The translations under genes and the position numbers were made by a program. Shown in pieces: positions 44,705 through 55,450 of a stretch of 64,000 nucleotides of DNA. The stretch is from Boesenbergia rotunda (taxonomy: Eukaryota > Streptophyta > Magnoliopsida > Zingiberales > Zingiberaceae), in the NCBI GenBank assembly GCA_024364735.1, contig JAGFNQ010007677.1:186001-250000 (forward strand), in the 5' to 3' direction. Numbering within the stretch: the first letter of the stretch is position 1; each line of letters starts with the position of its first letter. The notes under the pieces are model-generated. The model had not been told where the DNA came from, searched no databases, and saw nothing but the letters and a program-made list of their open reading frames with translations.

Positions 44705-44911
44705 TTATTCTTCAAGGTCTACCTGAAGACTAATTATGTCGTGAACATCTATTTTGATCAAATGTTTGGCTAATTCTAATTTTAGATTTAGCCATTCTGG
44801 TGGGGAGCTTTCAAAAGTACAGATCACAAATATGTCTTCATATGCGAGTGCTTGGGCTATGATGTCACCCAATTTCTTTGGGAAGTCTATAATGTAGTCA
44901 GGGTAATGAAG
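44705..44911 (-). pseudogene. Possible coding remnant at the centre of the inverted repeat
   Basis: About 69 codons are open on the minus strand between two stops, with an amino-acid composition that looks protein-like (mixed hydrophobic and charged residues) in otherwise non-coding sequence. No start codon is evident and I do not recognise a family. A fragment of a retroelement or of an integrated pararetrovirus is possible but unsupported by any conserved motif. Confidence 0.25.
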
Positions 44912-45375
44912 TCAGGATATTCTGTAGTCTTCAAGTAGACATTGAAGAATATCCTTCTAATCCTGATCTGGAGCGGGCAACACATTCAACACCAGCAAAT
45001 TAATTGAAACATTGGCGAGCTTCTATTCAAGGAAACAACTATCTCTAGGATCAGTTGGAAGATCTAGACAATTACATCCTGATTGCTAAAACTTACACCG
45101 AAAAAATTTACTTATAGAGCATATGGGAACCAGATTCTTTCCATTTACTTTCTCTACCCAGCATATGACTTTTTTCAGCATTACCAAAAGAAAACCGAAT
45201 GCTAGACAAACAAGAGTTTGGCCAGCTCAGCAAGAACAATAGGATTATAGATGTGCTCTTAACACAACAATGACAATTACTAGAGTCCCTTCGTAGGAGA
45301 ACACAATTTAGAAAATATGATAAAACCCTAAAGGCAATGTAAGCAATGACATCCTCATACCAAAAATATAAGTCA

Positions 45376-45644
45376 TGACGTCATGAAGCATTATTCTCCA
45401 CCAATAACTTTACAGCAGTTTTATTCCCACCAACAATTTTAGAGTAGCTTTATTCCTCATTGACAACTTTACAACAATTTATCTTACTGGTTGTAACTTT
45501 ATTCTCCACTATCTCATGTCTTTCTCTACTACCCTGACACCTCATTTGTCCAACCCCCCCCCCCCCATTTCCCTCACTCATCTTGGAGCAACTACCTCAT
45601 CTTTTTTTCAACCCGAAGTAAGCTCTCATCTCCTTCTATAAATA
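45376..45644 (+). promoter_or_regulatory. Promoter-like module, right arm (TGACGTCA and TATAAATA)
   Basis: A perfect TGACGTCA (45376-45383), the core of bZIP/as-1 type sites, lies about 250 bases upstream of TATAAATA (45637-45644). An AATAAA signal occurs near 45867. The arrangement of TATA box followed by a poly(A) signal about 230 bases downstream is what LTRs and plant pararetrovirus terminal regions look like. Confidence 0.5.
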
Positions 45645-46070
45645 CCACTCTTCTCTAACACTGAGAGTATCCAAGTTTGTGCAAGTAGTGTGTGTGCAAG
45701 TGTGTGTAATTGTGTGCAAGTGTATTTTTTAGTTTTTCTGTAAGTATACTCTTGAAATGTCTTTATAATTTCTTTATGTAAACTTGTCCCTAGCTAAGTT
45801 AGTTTGTATGTTTTTCAATTGTCTAATTCAAAAAAAAAAAAATTCTGTAAAATTTCTATGGTAGCTTAATAAAAATTTCTAGATCTAAGAAAATGTTCTG
45901 TTTTCGTCACCTTTATCTTCAAAAACTTAGACACTGTCTCATGATTTAAACTTGTAAAGCGTGTACTGGCTAAGTTGGGCAACAAGAGTTACTAGAAGCA
46001 TGTTATAAGCCCTCCAAAAGTCGAGATAAGGTTTGAACAACAAGACATAACCGGAAGTTGAGGATTGATC

Positions 46071-46507
46071 CTGTCGCCGAGCGTAGTGGAGCCGCAACCA
46101 GATGACGGTGTAGAGGGGAATGACGTGGATGCTGACTGGATGTCCTCGTGCAGAACGGCAGCGGGTGGGGGGTGCCCAGCGACTGGACGTGAGCAGACGC
46201 CACCTGGTGAAACTTCGGCCGGATGGAAATGGACCTGTCGAGGAAGATGACCGTTAGCAACCTAGCCGGGAGACGTCCCGGCAAGGCACTCCGACGGTCA
46301 AGTCAGTACTCCGATGAACAAGAAAAATAATGGAGCACTGGAGATGAATGGCTTCGCGCGTAATTCTTTCCACCACGCGGCAGCTTCCGGCTGGCCGACA
46401 CGATGACGCGCCCTGTCGCCGATGCAGGCGGCGTCAGCACCTGCGGCGCGTCTTTTCGAGGCTGATTCGTGGGACGCTTCAATGGCATGGATGAGACGAT
46501 CTCCGTA
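46071..46507. other. Region upstream of the antisense ORF, no gene called
   Basis: The region is moderately GC-rich and several ORFs overlap without a recognisable domain. It may contain the 3' LTR or 3' untranslated region of the Tat element; I found no TG...CA boundary that I trust. Confidence 0.35.
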
Positions 46508-46558
46508 CACGTGGATCGCCATCGGACGGTCTCCCTTCTTTCGGCCTAACTATAAATA
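46508..46558 (+). promoter_or_regulatory. Promoter-like motifs of the antisense ORF (G-box and TATA)
   Basis: A perfect G-box CACGTG (46508-46513) lies 38 bases before TATAAATAGG (46551-46560). The ATG of the antisense ORF follows about 180 bases downstream (46740), a reasonable 5' untranslated length. Confidence 0.6.
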
Positions 46559-46739
46559 GGCCTTCCTCTTCGCCGAAACCCTCATTTGCCTCTCCACTGT
46601 TCTCCCTCTAACTCGGTGCTTCTCGCTGCTTGCCGCCGTCTTCGCGTGTCGCCGTCGCCCTCGTGCTTCTCCGACGGTTAATCCTTTCCACCATCACCTA
46701 CGGTCAGATTCTCCCTTTTCTTCCCTTTCTTTCTGCTCC

Positions 46740-49017
46740 ATGGCTGCCCCTACTTGGTATACCTCTGTCGAGTCTTCCCTTCACGACGAGACCGTCTCCG
46801 ATCTCCGACTGGCCTACGATGTCCCCGAAAACTACCACATTGCCGTTCCTACAAAGGCTGACCGACCACACAAGCCCCCGATCGGCTTCTTTGTGTTTTT
46901 CCGGGACCAACATATGTCTGGCCTGCGCTACCCTCTTCATCCCTTTATTGTAGACTTCTGTAAATTTTTCCATGTGCCTATCTTCCAGCTCTCTCCCAAC
47001 GCTATTCGCATACTGTGCAACATAATAGTTCTTTTTACCCTTTACCGAGTCCCCCTCCGACCGGAGGTTCTTTATTTCTTTTATTACCCGAAGAAACAGG
47101 AGGCCGGGAATTTCTTTCTCCAAGCCCGGGCCAAGTTATCCATAGTGGAGAATATTCCTTCCTCGAATAAGGGATGGAAAACCCATTTCTTCTTCATAAG
47201 CCCCCCGAGCAGCCCCGGGTTCCCGATCGGATGGGTTGAAGACCTGCCCTTTATAGCTCCCTTAAAAAATTTTAAATCCGATCCCTTATTTACCCTGGCT
47301 GTTTCTCGACTCGGAGGCCTCCGCTTCGACGGCATGAAACTTCTCAATGACGCCGTTTTGTACATGTTTGGGCTGAGCCGAGTGCCTGCCGCCCTGCCCG
47401 GCACTTTCTGTAAGTCATTTTTTGTTTCATACTCCTTTCTCCCTAACTCAATATCCTATGATTTTGCAGCCGAGATGATGTGGGAAGCGGCCCTCGATGA
47501 GGCCATGGGCCTGGCAGACGAAGAGTTAAACGCCCGGGCGGCCGAACAACTGCGTCTGCGCCAGGCCGGTCTGCCCGACCAACCTCCGATTCCCGAGAGC
47601 GCGGAGCCCGCCCCTCAGGCACCTGCCCAACCAGCGGTGACTGGTTCTAGGGAGCCGGTCGGCTCATCCAAACCTTCTGCTCCTGCAAGATCTTCCGGTA
47701 AGCAGAAGGTTCAGCCTACCATGCAGAAGTCCCTGCCTTCCAAGCGAAAGGCCAGCGCTTCTATTCGCATAGAGGAACCGACGGAGGTAGGTCGGTCCTC
47801 TTCTGATTCTCCCGACCCGCAACCTTTGAAGAGGCGCCCGAGGACTTCTGCGTCGGGCTCTCAATCTCAACCTGCCGAGGCAACTGCCAGCCCGGCTAGA
47901 GCGAGCCGGTCGGCTGGCGCACCGGATTCGCCTCGCTCGGGAGGACGCCGCTCGCAGCCGTGTGCCTATGGCGTATATCTCCCCTCGGTCGACCCAGCGA
48001 CCCCCAGTGAAGTCCAGCAGCGGCTTACCCTTTACGGGGAATTGGCGGACTGCTGGGAGCAGGGCATGAGGGAGGGGACTTCCAGACCCCCGATCCGACT
48101 GGCCGACCAGTTTTTTCAGGACGCTACTCATGTAAGTCTGATGCTTTGATGCTTAATTAACTTGCTTCTTTCTAACATTTTTATTGTAGTTTTGGGCCTC
48201 CTGCTCGAGCGTCGCCTATTCCTTGGTCATCAACACCAGGGGACGCCGAGCGGCCGAACGGCGGGTCGAGGAATTGGAGCTCCGCCAGTCGCACGCTAAC
48301 TTACCGGCCGGCGAGGAGGGTACAGCTATTCTCCGCTCGGAGATACTGGATCTTAAAGAAAAACTCCGTTCCGCCGAGGCGCTGCTGACGGAGGAAACCA
48401 CCCGAGCGGAGGCAGCCGAGCGGGCGTATGCCCGATCTTCCTCCCTGCACGCAACCCTTGAGCAGGAGAGGAAGAAGGCTCTGGCACTGCAGTGCCGTGC
48501 CCGCTCGGACCTCGACAAGAAGGCTGTCGAGGCCCAAGCCTTGAAGGCGGAGCTAGACAAGATGATGAAGTCCTCGGAGGAGCTCCGGACGACCCTGAAC
48601 GAAAAAGAGCAGGAGCTGGCGACTCGGGAGTCGGACTTGAATGCCAAAGAGAAGGCATTAGACATACGAGGAGACGAGCTCCATTTGTCCGAAGGAATGC
48701 TGGCCTCTCAAGCCGTTGCCTTGGAGGAGAAGGACAAGGAACTAGCTAACCTCCGGGCAGAAATTGACAGCCTGAAGCTGCATCAAGCAGGCGAGCCCGC
48801 TCGGACGGACGCGCATCGCCTGGCTTACATTAACTCCAAAGAGTTCGGCACGCAGCTGGGCCAGCGGACATCTGGTATGTTCCAGATGGGCTTAAACAGC
48901 GCCGTTCTGCAACTCCAAGAAAGCGGCCATCTGCCCGCCGACCTTCCTGCCAATGTCGTCCAAGTCAGCCGGGTCAAGGAGCTACTCCCCAAGGACTTCT
49001 TCCAGCCTTTTACTTAA
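46740..49017 (+). CDS. Antisense extra ORF of the Tat element (putative gypsy-type transposon protein, Transposase_28-like)
   Basis: The reading starts at ATG 46740 (CCATGG context). Its N-terminal 230 residues match the plant 'putative gypsy type transposon' family in pattern: GFFVFFRDQHMSGLRYPLHP, then FQLSPNAIRIL and LRPEVLYFFY. A 60-bp intron (47410-47469, GT-AG) removes a stretch without changing frame, and a second intron (48132-48189) joins to the last exon. The middle is rich in proline, serine and arginine (about residues 270-440). The last exon (48190-49017) is a long coiled coil (repeated ELE/KLRSAEALL/KEKALD patterns) ending in KELLPKDFFQPFT. No stop interrupts it. Its function is unknown; such ORFs are described in Tat-lineage elements and lie antisense to pol, as here. 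Confidence 0.8.
47410..47469 (+). other. Predicted intron 1 of the antisense ORF
   Basis: The boundaries TTTCT|GTAAGTC and TTTTGCAG|CCGAG flank 60 bases, a multiple of three without a stop, so both spliced and retained forms could be translated. Confidence 0.6.
48132..48189 (+). other. Predicted intron 2 of the antisense ORF
   Basis: The boundaries ACTCAT|GTAAGTC and TATTGTAG|TTTTGG flank 58 bases with an in-frame stop. Removal joins residues TH to FWASCSS and opens the coiled-coil exon. Confidence 0.75.
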
Positions 49018-49204
49018 ATTTTAATCATGTAATCTTGAGCCGCCGGTTGGGGCTCTCCTTTTCGTACTGCTTCCGAGTCAATTATCAATGAAAGTTTTTC
49101 CTTTGACGTGTTATTTTAAATAATAACTAAGCAAATGTTGCTGATCGACTAGCTGGAATCACCTTAAACCCGACCAGAGAGCCGAATTAAACGCAGGAAA
49201 AATG

Positions 49205-49835
49205 GTTGTGCAAGGCAGACGACTGGTTGATCTGACTGAGGGGTGTGAGTCGCCACACGCCCTGTCGGGGAATCAAATCAATTTAGGAACATGGCTAAGT
49301 GTAAGTTAGCCTGATGGTTGGTCCGACTGCAGGGCGTGGGGGTCGCCACACGCCCGGTCGGGAAACCAAACCAAGTTAGGAAAATGGCTATGTAAGTTAG
49401 CCTGATGGTTGGTCCGACTGAGGGGTGTGGGTCGCCACACGCCCAGTCGGGAAACCAAACCAAGTTAGGAAAATGGCTATGTAAGTTAGCCTGATGGTTG
49501 GTCCGACTGAGGGGTGTGGGTCGCCACACGCCCAGTCGGGAAACCAAACCAAGTTAGGAAAATGGCTGTAAATAAGCCGGCTAGCCGGTCCGACTGAGGG
49601 GTGTGGGTCGCCACACGCCCAGTCGGGGAACCAAACCAATTTAGGAACATGGCTAAGTGTAAGTTAGCCTGATGGTTGGTCCGACTGCAGGGCGTGGGGG
49701 TCGCCACACGCCCGGTCGGGAAACCAAACCAAGTTAGGAAAATGGCTATGTAAGTTAGCCTGATGGTTGGTCCGACTGAGGGGGTGGGTCGCCACACGCC
49801 CAGTCGGGGAACCAAACCAGCTTATAAATATGTAA
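49205..49835. repeat. About 90-bp minisatellite, seven copies
   Basis: The anchor TCCGACTG (first copy TCTGACTG) starts at 49231, 49322, 49413, 49502, 49589, 49680 and 49771, giving spacings of 91, 91, 89, 87, 91 and 91. Each unit contains GGTCGCCACACGCCC and CCAAACCAAGTTAGGAAAAT. It lies between the 3' end of the antisense ORF and the 3' end of pol, that is, in the 3' untranslated region of the gypsy element. Confidence 0.93.
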
Positions 49836-50081
49836 GGCTTCCCAGGCTTCTGGAGGGGCCAATCTTCCACGTGGGCCGCCACGCTTCCGACCGGGAACCA
49901 GTCCAGGCTTCCGAGCAGGCTGACGCTTCCGGTCAGTCGCCGACTCAGGCTTCTGGAGGGTACGACGCGTCAGCCTGCGTCCCGTCCAGGTATTACTTGC
50001 CATGTGTGGCCGACCGATAACTTCGGTCGGGAGAGCCTTTCGTTATAGATAGAATGCTGCGTTTTACAAGATTACATCACT
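49836..50081. other. 3' flank of the gypsy pol gene, no gene
   Basis: The stretch contains a shorter repetition of CAGGCTTC(T/C)GGAG words (49850-49960). No ORF with a known domain is present. Confidence 0.5.
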
Positions 50082-52192
50082 CTAGGGCTCTCTGTACATT
50101 TGCAAGTGTAGGGAACTCCACGGTCGGTCAAGCCTTTTGCCATGTTCATCCTCCAAGTAGTAAGCGCCTGAATGCAATTTCTCTACTACCTTGAAAGGCC
50201 CGCCCCACCATGGTTGTAATTTGTTCACATCGCCGACCGGTTTTATACGTTTCCAAACTAGGTCCCCGGCTCGAAACGAGCGCGGCAACACCTTCTGGTC
50301 GTATCTTTGTTTCATACGCTGGCGGTACACGAACATCCGGGCGGCCGCTTTTTCCCGGACTTCCTCAATGAGGTCAAGCTCTAAGCGTCTTCTTTCGTCA
50401 TTCCCTTCGTCGTAGCTTATCCGCCGGTCAGATTCACAACCGACCTCGACCGGCACCACCGCCTCGCTGCCGTAGACTAGGTGGAAAGGCGTCTGCCCGG
50501 TCGCTTCTCTGGGTGTGGTTCTGTTTGCCCAAAGGACCCCGGGCAGCTGCTCCACCCAGTTAGTTCCTGCATTGTCCAGCTTGGTTTTGAGCCCTCTCAA
50601 GATTTCTCGATTGGCGACTTCTGCCTGGCCATTGCTCTGTGGATACGCCACAGATGTAAAGGCCTGCTGGATGCCGTATTCCGAGCACCACTCTTTGATT
50701 TTCTTCCCTGAAAACTGCCGACCGTTGTCAGAAACCAACTTGTGGGGGATCCCGTATCTGCATAAAATGTTTTGCCACAAGAACTTCATCACCGCCTGCT
50801 CGGTGATCCGGGCCAGCGCCTCTGCTTCCACCCATTTAGAGAAGTAATCCACCACGACCAACAAGAACTTCTTCTGGGCGGGAGCGAGCGGAAAGGGACC
50901 TACAATATCCATGCCCCATTGGTCAAACGGGCAAGAGACCGCAGATGTCTTCATTTCTTCGGTCGGCCGGTGTGGTAGGCACTGGTGTTTTTGACATGAG
51001 ATGCATGTTGCGGCCAGCCGGTCGGCATCCTTCTGCAAAGTTGGCCAATAATACCCGGCCAACAGAGCCTTCCGGGCGGTGGCTCTACCACCTGAATGAG
51101 TACTGCATACCCCCATATGGACCCCACGGAGCACATAATCTGCGTCTTCACTGTCAAGGCATTTGAGTAATGGCCGGGCGTGAGCCCATTTATAGAGGAC
51201 ATCTCCGACCATGGTATACTGCACGGCTCTCTTTCTGAGCATCCGAGCCTCCTCCCGGTCGGATGGTACTTCTCCCCTGGTCAAGAATGCAATCAATGGA
51301 GTTCTCCAATCGGTCTCCAATTCGATCTCTGCTTGCTGCTCGATTTGCATGACGAATAAGGCATGGCAGGCCGGCCGGGGGACCACCCAAGCTCCGACTG
51401 CGCTAGCTAATTTGGCTAGCTCATCCGCTTTCAAGTTGCTTTCCCGAGGGATCTTCTGTAAGAGTACCTCCCTGAAACCCGCCTTCAGCAGTTCATAAGC
51501 ATCTATGTACTCTTGCAGCCGGCTGCTGTTGACTTCGAAATTACCGGCCAGTTGCTGTATGGCAAGTTGCGAATCTGAGTATAGCCACACCCGAGTGGCG
51601 CCTACATGCCGGGCGGCTTGCAGACCGGCTAGAAGTGCTTCATATTCAGCTTCATTATTAGTCGCCTTGTGTTCTAGCCGCACGGACAGGTGTAGCCGTT
51701 CTTCTTCGGGTGAAACCATGAGAACGCCGATTCCGCTTCCTTGTCGAGAAGATGCCCCATCAACGTACACCTTCCATACGCCCTCGGCTTCGTCAGGATG
51801 CCATTCCGTGAGAAAATCGGCTAAGGCTTGAGCCTTGATAGCCGGTCGGGGTTGATATTGTATGTCATACTCACTCAGCTCAGTTGTCCATTTGACTAGC
51901 CGCCCTGAGGCGTCTGGGTTAGTGAGCACCCGACCCAAGTTACTGTTAGTCAATACAGTAATTGGGTGAGATAAGAAGTACGGTCTGAGTCGCCGGGCGG
52001 CCAAGAATAGTATGTAGCCCAATTTTTCGAGTGTCGTGTACCGACACTCGGCTCCTTTAAATAAGTGGGCAAAGAAGTACACCGGCCTTTGCTCAGTTTT
52101 TTATTGCCGGGCCAGCACCATGCTGCCCGAGTCGGAGGAAGCCGCTAAGTATACATATAAATTCTCATTCGGTTCCGGCCGGGATAGTGTCG
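50082..52192 (-). pseudogene. Gypsy pol: RNase H and integrase part
   Basis: The minus-strand ORF gives the RT-RNase H linker, then a plant RNase H (VYVDGASSRQGSGIGV; NNEAEYEALLAGL; LYSDSQLAIQQ, with the D-E-D residues present). An integrase zinc finger (H-H-C-C, ending ATCISCQKHQ) and the DDE core (WGMDIVGPFP, KLVSDNGRQF, PQSNGQAEVANRE) follow, then a C-terminal RAGDLVWKRIKP segment. It ends at 50082. An in-frame TAA at about 52103 lies between the linker residues VLARQ and KTEQRPVYF, so the copy is broken once; upstream of it the frame is open to the inserted element at 52197. Otherwise the domains are well preserved, which suggests a fairly young element. Confidence 0.93.
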
Positions 52193-52197
52193 GTAGC

Positions 52198-55100
52198 TGA
52201 TAAGCACCATTTTATTGATTATTTTAATTGTTAAAATCCATGTTTGACCCATGTTTTTTATTGCTTAATTATGATTTTACCATAGGTTTTGGAACTTTAT
52301 CTTATTTTGGACTTAATTGCAAAATTACATAATTTTTGGATTATTTGGCCACTAATTTTATGATATATTTTTGTAGGCATGAAAGGATCCTGGACCTAGG
52401 GCATACTAGGTCAAACTTGAGTCGGATGTGAACCGGATCGAATTATCAAGCTTACGATTAATCCGGGTCGTCCGATTCAAGAGCGGCTAGATCAGAGCCA
52501 TCCGGGACGATCTGAAGCAATCCGAGCTAGGGTTAGGGTTGATCAAGCTCCATGATCAAGATCTGAAGGTTTCATCCCAATCAGAGCTCAATCAACCGTT
52601 GGATCAAGCAAGGAGGGCTCTAGAGCGTCCATTCACTGATTGAGTTGATCTGGACCATCCGTTGCACATCTGGAGGATCCGAGCTACCACAAGGTAGATC
52701 CTGACCCCAGATCATCATCATAAAAGTTTGGCTCCAATCAGAGCAAGATCTACCGTTGGATCTCCTCCGATCAATCTGGGCCGTCCGTTGATCACTATTT
52801 AATCAAAAACGCACAGCAGCTCTTCCCTGTCGCGTTTCCTCGCCGCTACAGTAGGTTTCTTCTTGTTCTTAGCATTTTCTTCCGTTTTTCTTCAATTTAA
52901 GGGGCGCGACCCCTCGATTCTTCATCAAGATCATATTCTGGAGCTTTGGAAGTCAGCTTGTTTGGAGAATTAAGCTCGAATTCGCGCCGGACAGAGTTAT
53001 TTGAGGGTTTCGGTGGCTCTGTGGTCTGACCGCTGAAATCTCATCCACAAACCATTTCCGAGCTTCTGGGCAGCTTGTAGGGGTTCTCAGGTGAGCTCAG
53101 AAGCTTCCCAACTCATCATCGCAGCTCCATTATTTGAGATCGAAGGGGTTTGGATTGGAAATTCCCAGCTTGCACAGTTTGAGCAGAGTTCACTAATCCA
53201 ATCTGATTTCCACTGATTTGCTGTGCTTAGGGGTTCGAAGCCAGCTCTTGCTTGACGACCAAGAAGAATTTGAGCTTAGGGAAGATTGAGGAGTAGCTTA
53301 GATAGTTAAATTTCAATGTTTGTAGCTTAAATTTCAGTTCTGCCGTGAGCTTCTGTTTTGTTTCTGAAATTAGACCAGCTGTAGATTTAGTTTTCTGAAT
53401 AGTTTAGCTTAATTAGGTTGTTAAACTTCGATTTCAGTAAGTTAGGAACTTGTTTGGTGATAGAGTGAGTTCAATTTTAGTTTGCTTTAGCTTATTTTGT
53501 TGCGTGCCATTTTGAAACCTTGCGTATCAGCCCATTACTGAAGTTAAAATTCAGTTTCTGAAATTTTCAGTTTGTTTCACTTTCGGTGAGTTAATTCAGT
53601 AAGTTTAAGTTTGTTTAGATCTTAGCTTCATTTCTGAATCTTATTTAGCTTGGTAAGTCCGAAGTTCAATTTTTTTTAGCCCATGCGTATCAATTCTTCC
53701 ATTCCCTTGTGTTTCAGATCTGTATCATCTTAATTCTGCAATGCTTGATTTGTAGTTGCTGAATCTTGTACCAGTTCGACTTCATTTGAAGTCAGTTGCT
53801 TGCATTGAGTTTGTACCAAGTTCAGAGATCATTTATGCAATTAGGTTTAAGGTCCTGCATGAGTTTTTATTCGAAATTCAGCCCTGCATTACCCTGTTTT
53901 TGAGCAGTTTCTGCACTGTCATTTCTCCATCAGCTGTATTGAGTGATAAGTTCAGTATCTATTGCAGAAATTCAATATCATATCTGCTGAATTATATATC
54001 AACTGAAACCCAACAAACTGATTGACTTTAGCTTGAGTTTTAGTCATCTTGTTTTGAAGTTTTGCATTGTAGTAATTCTGAAGTTAGCAGCTCTCATTTC
54101 TGCATTCAATGTTCTCTGAAATTCTGCAGTTGTTGGCAATTCAGTTTGCGTTGGTCTGAGTTTTTCGAGATAAGTACATTCTGTAGTGTACGTTTAAGTT
54201 CGGAAATAGTTTCTTATGCATTCAGTACCATCAATAAGTTTCTGCATGTTAACTCTGCAAACTGATTCACCATTCGAGTTCTGTTCTGAGTTTCTGCATC
54301 TGCCCTCCATTTCTGCCATGGATCAACTCTGAATTCATCACTTCTGCAGCTAGCTTCAAGCATTAGATTTTAGTTGCTTGCTGGATTATTTTTCGTCCAT
54401 TACATTGCAGCATTAAATCTCTGAAGTTGAACTTAAACTCTGCAATCTGAATTGTACATGAATTCTGCACATTGTTTTGCCTTACATGTCTGATTTGGAG
54501 CTGCATTTGGATGCTTGATACCTTCCTTCAACTCTTGCAAATTTGTTCACTATTAGCCTTGCTTTCTAAGCTCAATTGACTAGCTTCCACTCTGAATTCT
54601 GAGCTGGAGATTTTCTGCAAAGGCGGCAGGAGTTGGGAAGTAGTTTTCTTCTCTTGTGTGCCAAAGTGCTGATATCAAGTTCATGCTTAAGCAGTGATTG
54701 GCACCAAGTTATAGGGTGTTTCTAGTGTGTTATATGATCTGAAATCAACTGGTACTGCATTCATCCGTTTCAGAACTTAGTTTGCACTTGTTGACCACCA
54801 AAACTTGTAGCTAAATTGAATTGAAGTTGGTGCTTGTTCAAATTCTTAAATTTTGCATGTTTTTTTTTATTGTATCAAGCTAGTTTGTTTCCGAAAACTT
54901 CATCACTGCCTTTACTTCATTGCTTGGCATTTCTTTGGTTGTTGAAATCAGAAATCAGTTCCTAATAATTTGGTGAGTGCTTGATTAGATTTTCATTGGT
55001 TGAATTAGCAATTGCCATCAATTGTTTGGTTATTAGTTGAGTTTAATTCTTTCCATCACATCTTCACTTTTATTTAAAACCAAACCCAAATCTTTATTTG

Positions 55101-55289
55101 AAACCCGAAAACACAAACGACACCTAAATACAAGCGCGAATCAAACAACGTCAACTAGCCCCGAGAAAAATACGACCTGTGGCCCCTATATTACATTTTC
55201 ATACTTTTGATTGTAAAAGGGTTTCCAGCTTTCATGTATAAATTCTAAATTTGAGGCCTACTTTTGTGACACATAGTTTGGGCCTGTCA
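52198..55289 (+). repeat. 5' LTR (3092 bp) of the long-LTR element
   Basis: It matches 60353-63443 almost base for base. ORFs at 53756-54025 and 54062-54265 recur in the other LTR and have no recognisable domain. The LTR is unusually rich in TTCAG/CTGAA and TTCTGCA words from about 53330 to 54900. Confidence 0.95.
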
Positions 55290-55295
55290 AATTTT

Positions 55296-55315
55296 TGGCG
55301 CCGTTACCGGGGAAC
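55296..55315 (+). promoter_or_regulatory. Primer-binding site, tRNA-Asp type
   Basis: TGGCGCCGTTACCGGGGAAC lies six bases after the 5' LTR; this form is commonly assigned to tRNA-Asp priming in plant gypsy elements. Confidence 0.8.
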
Positions 55316-55450
55316 AACTAGTTGATTTGTTTGATTTTTACTTGTATGCTTTTGACATATCATTGGGTTCTATTTTTTGTTGCTTATTCTTTTGTATACG
55401 GGTACTGCCATTTTTCTTGTTTGTTTTGTGACAGGGGCTGAAGGATCAAA

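Larger units (their letters stand above)
43580..46070. repeat. 2.5-kb imperfect inverted repeat with divergent promoter-like arms
   Basis: The left arm (about 43580-44790) and the reverse complement of the right arm (about 44900-46070) match over more than 1.1 kb with moderate divergence. The matching words include GTTATGTCTTGTTGTTCAA at the outer edges, a TTGTATGTTTTTCAATTGTC segment, a G/C homopolymer and a GTATTCAAGGAAACAACTA-like inner part. Both arms carry TATA boxes pointing outward. I found no convincing TSD, so whether it is a transposon or a rearranged retroelement or pararetrovirus-like fragment is open. Confidence 0.75.

Noticed and set aside
43580..46070. Calling the second inverted repeat an endogenous pararetrovirus
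   Set aside because: Only promoter-like motifs and spacing suggest it; I see no movement protein, coat protein, RT motif or clear primer-binding site, so the identity is left open.
47084..48665. Long minus-strand ORFs opposite the antisense gypsy ORF
   Set aside because: They are shadows of the plus-strand coding frame, which has a recognisable domain, introns and a coiled coil.
49205..49835. CRISPR-like appearance of regularly spaced repeats
   Set aside because: The whole 90-bp unit is repeated without unique spacers, in a plant retrotransposon; it is a minisatellite.
50191..51831. Plus-strand ORFs opposite gypsy pol
   Set aside because: They mirror the RNase H and integrase frame on the minus strand and show no domain of their own.
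53756..54265. ORFs of 89 and 67 codons in the long LTR, repeated at 61910-62419
   Set aside because: They are duplicated only because the LTR is duplicated; no domain, and codon content follows the TTCAG/TTCTGCA word bias.
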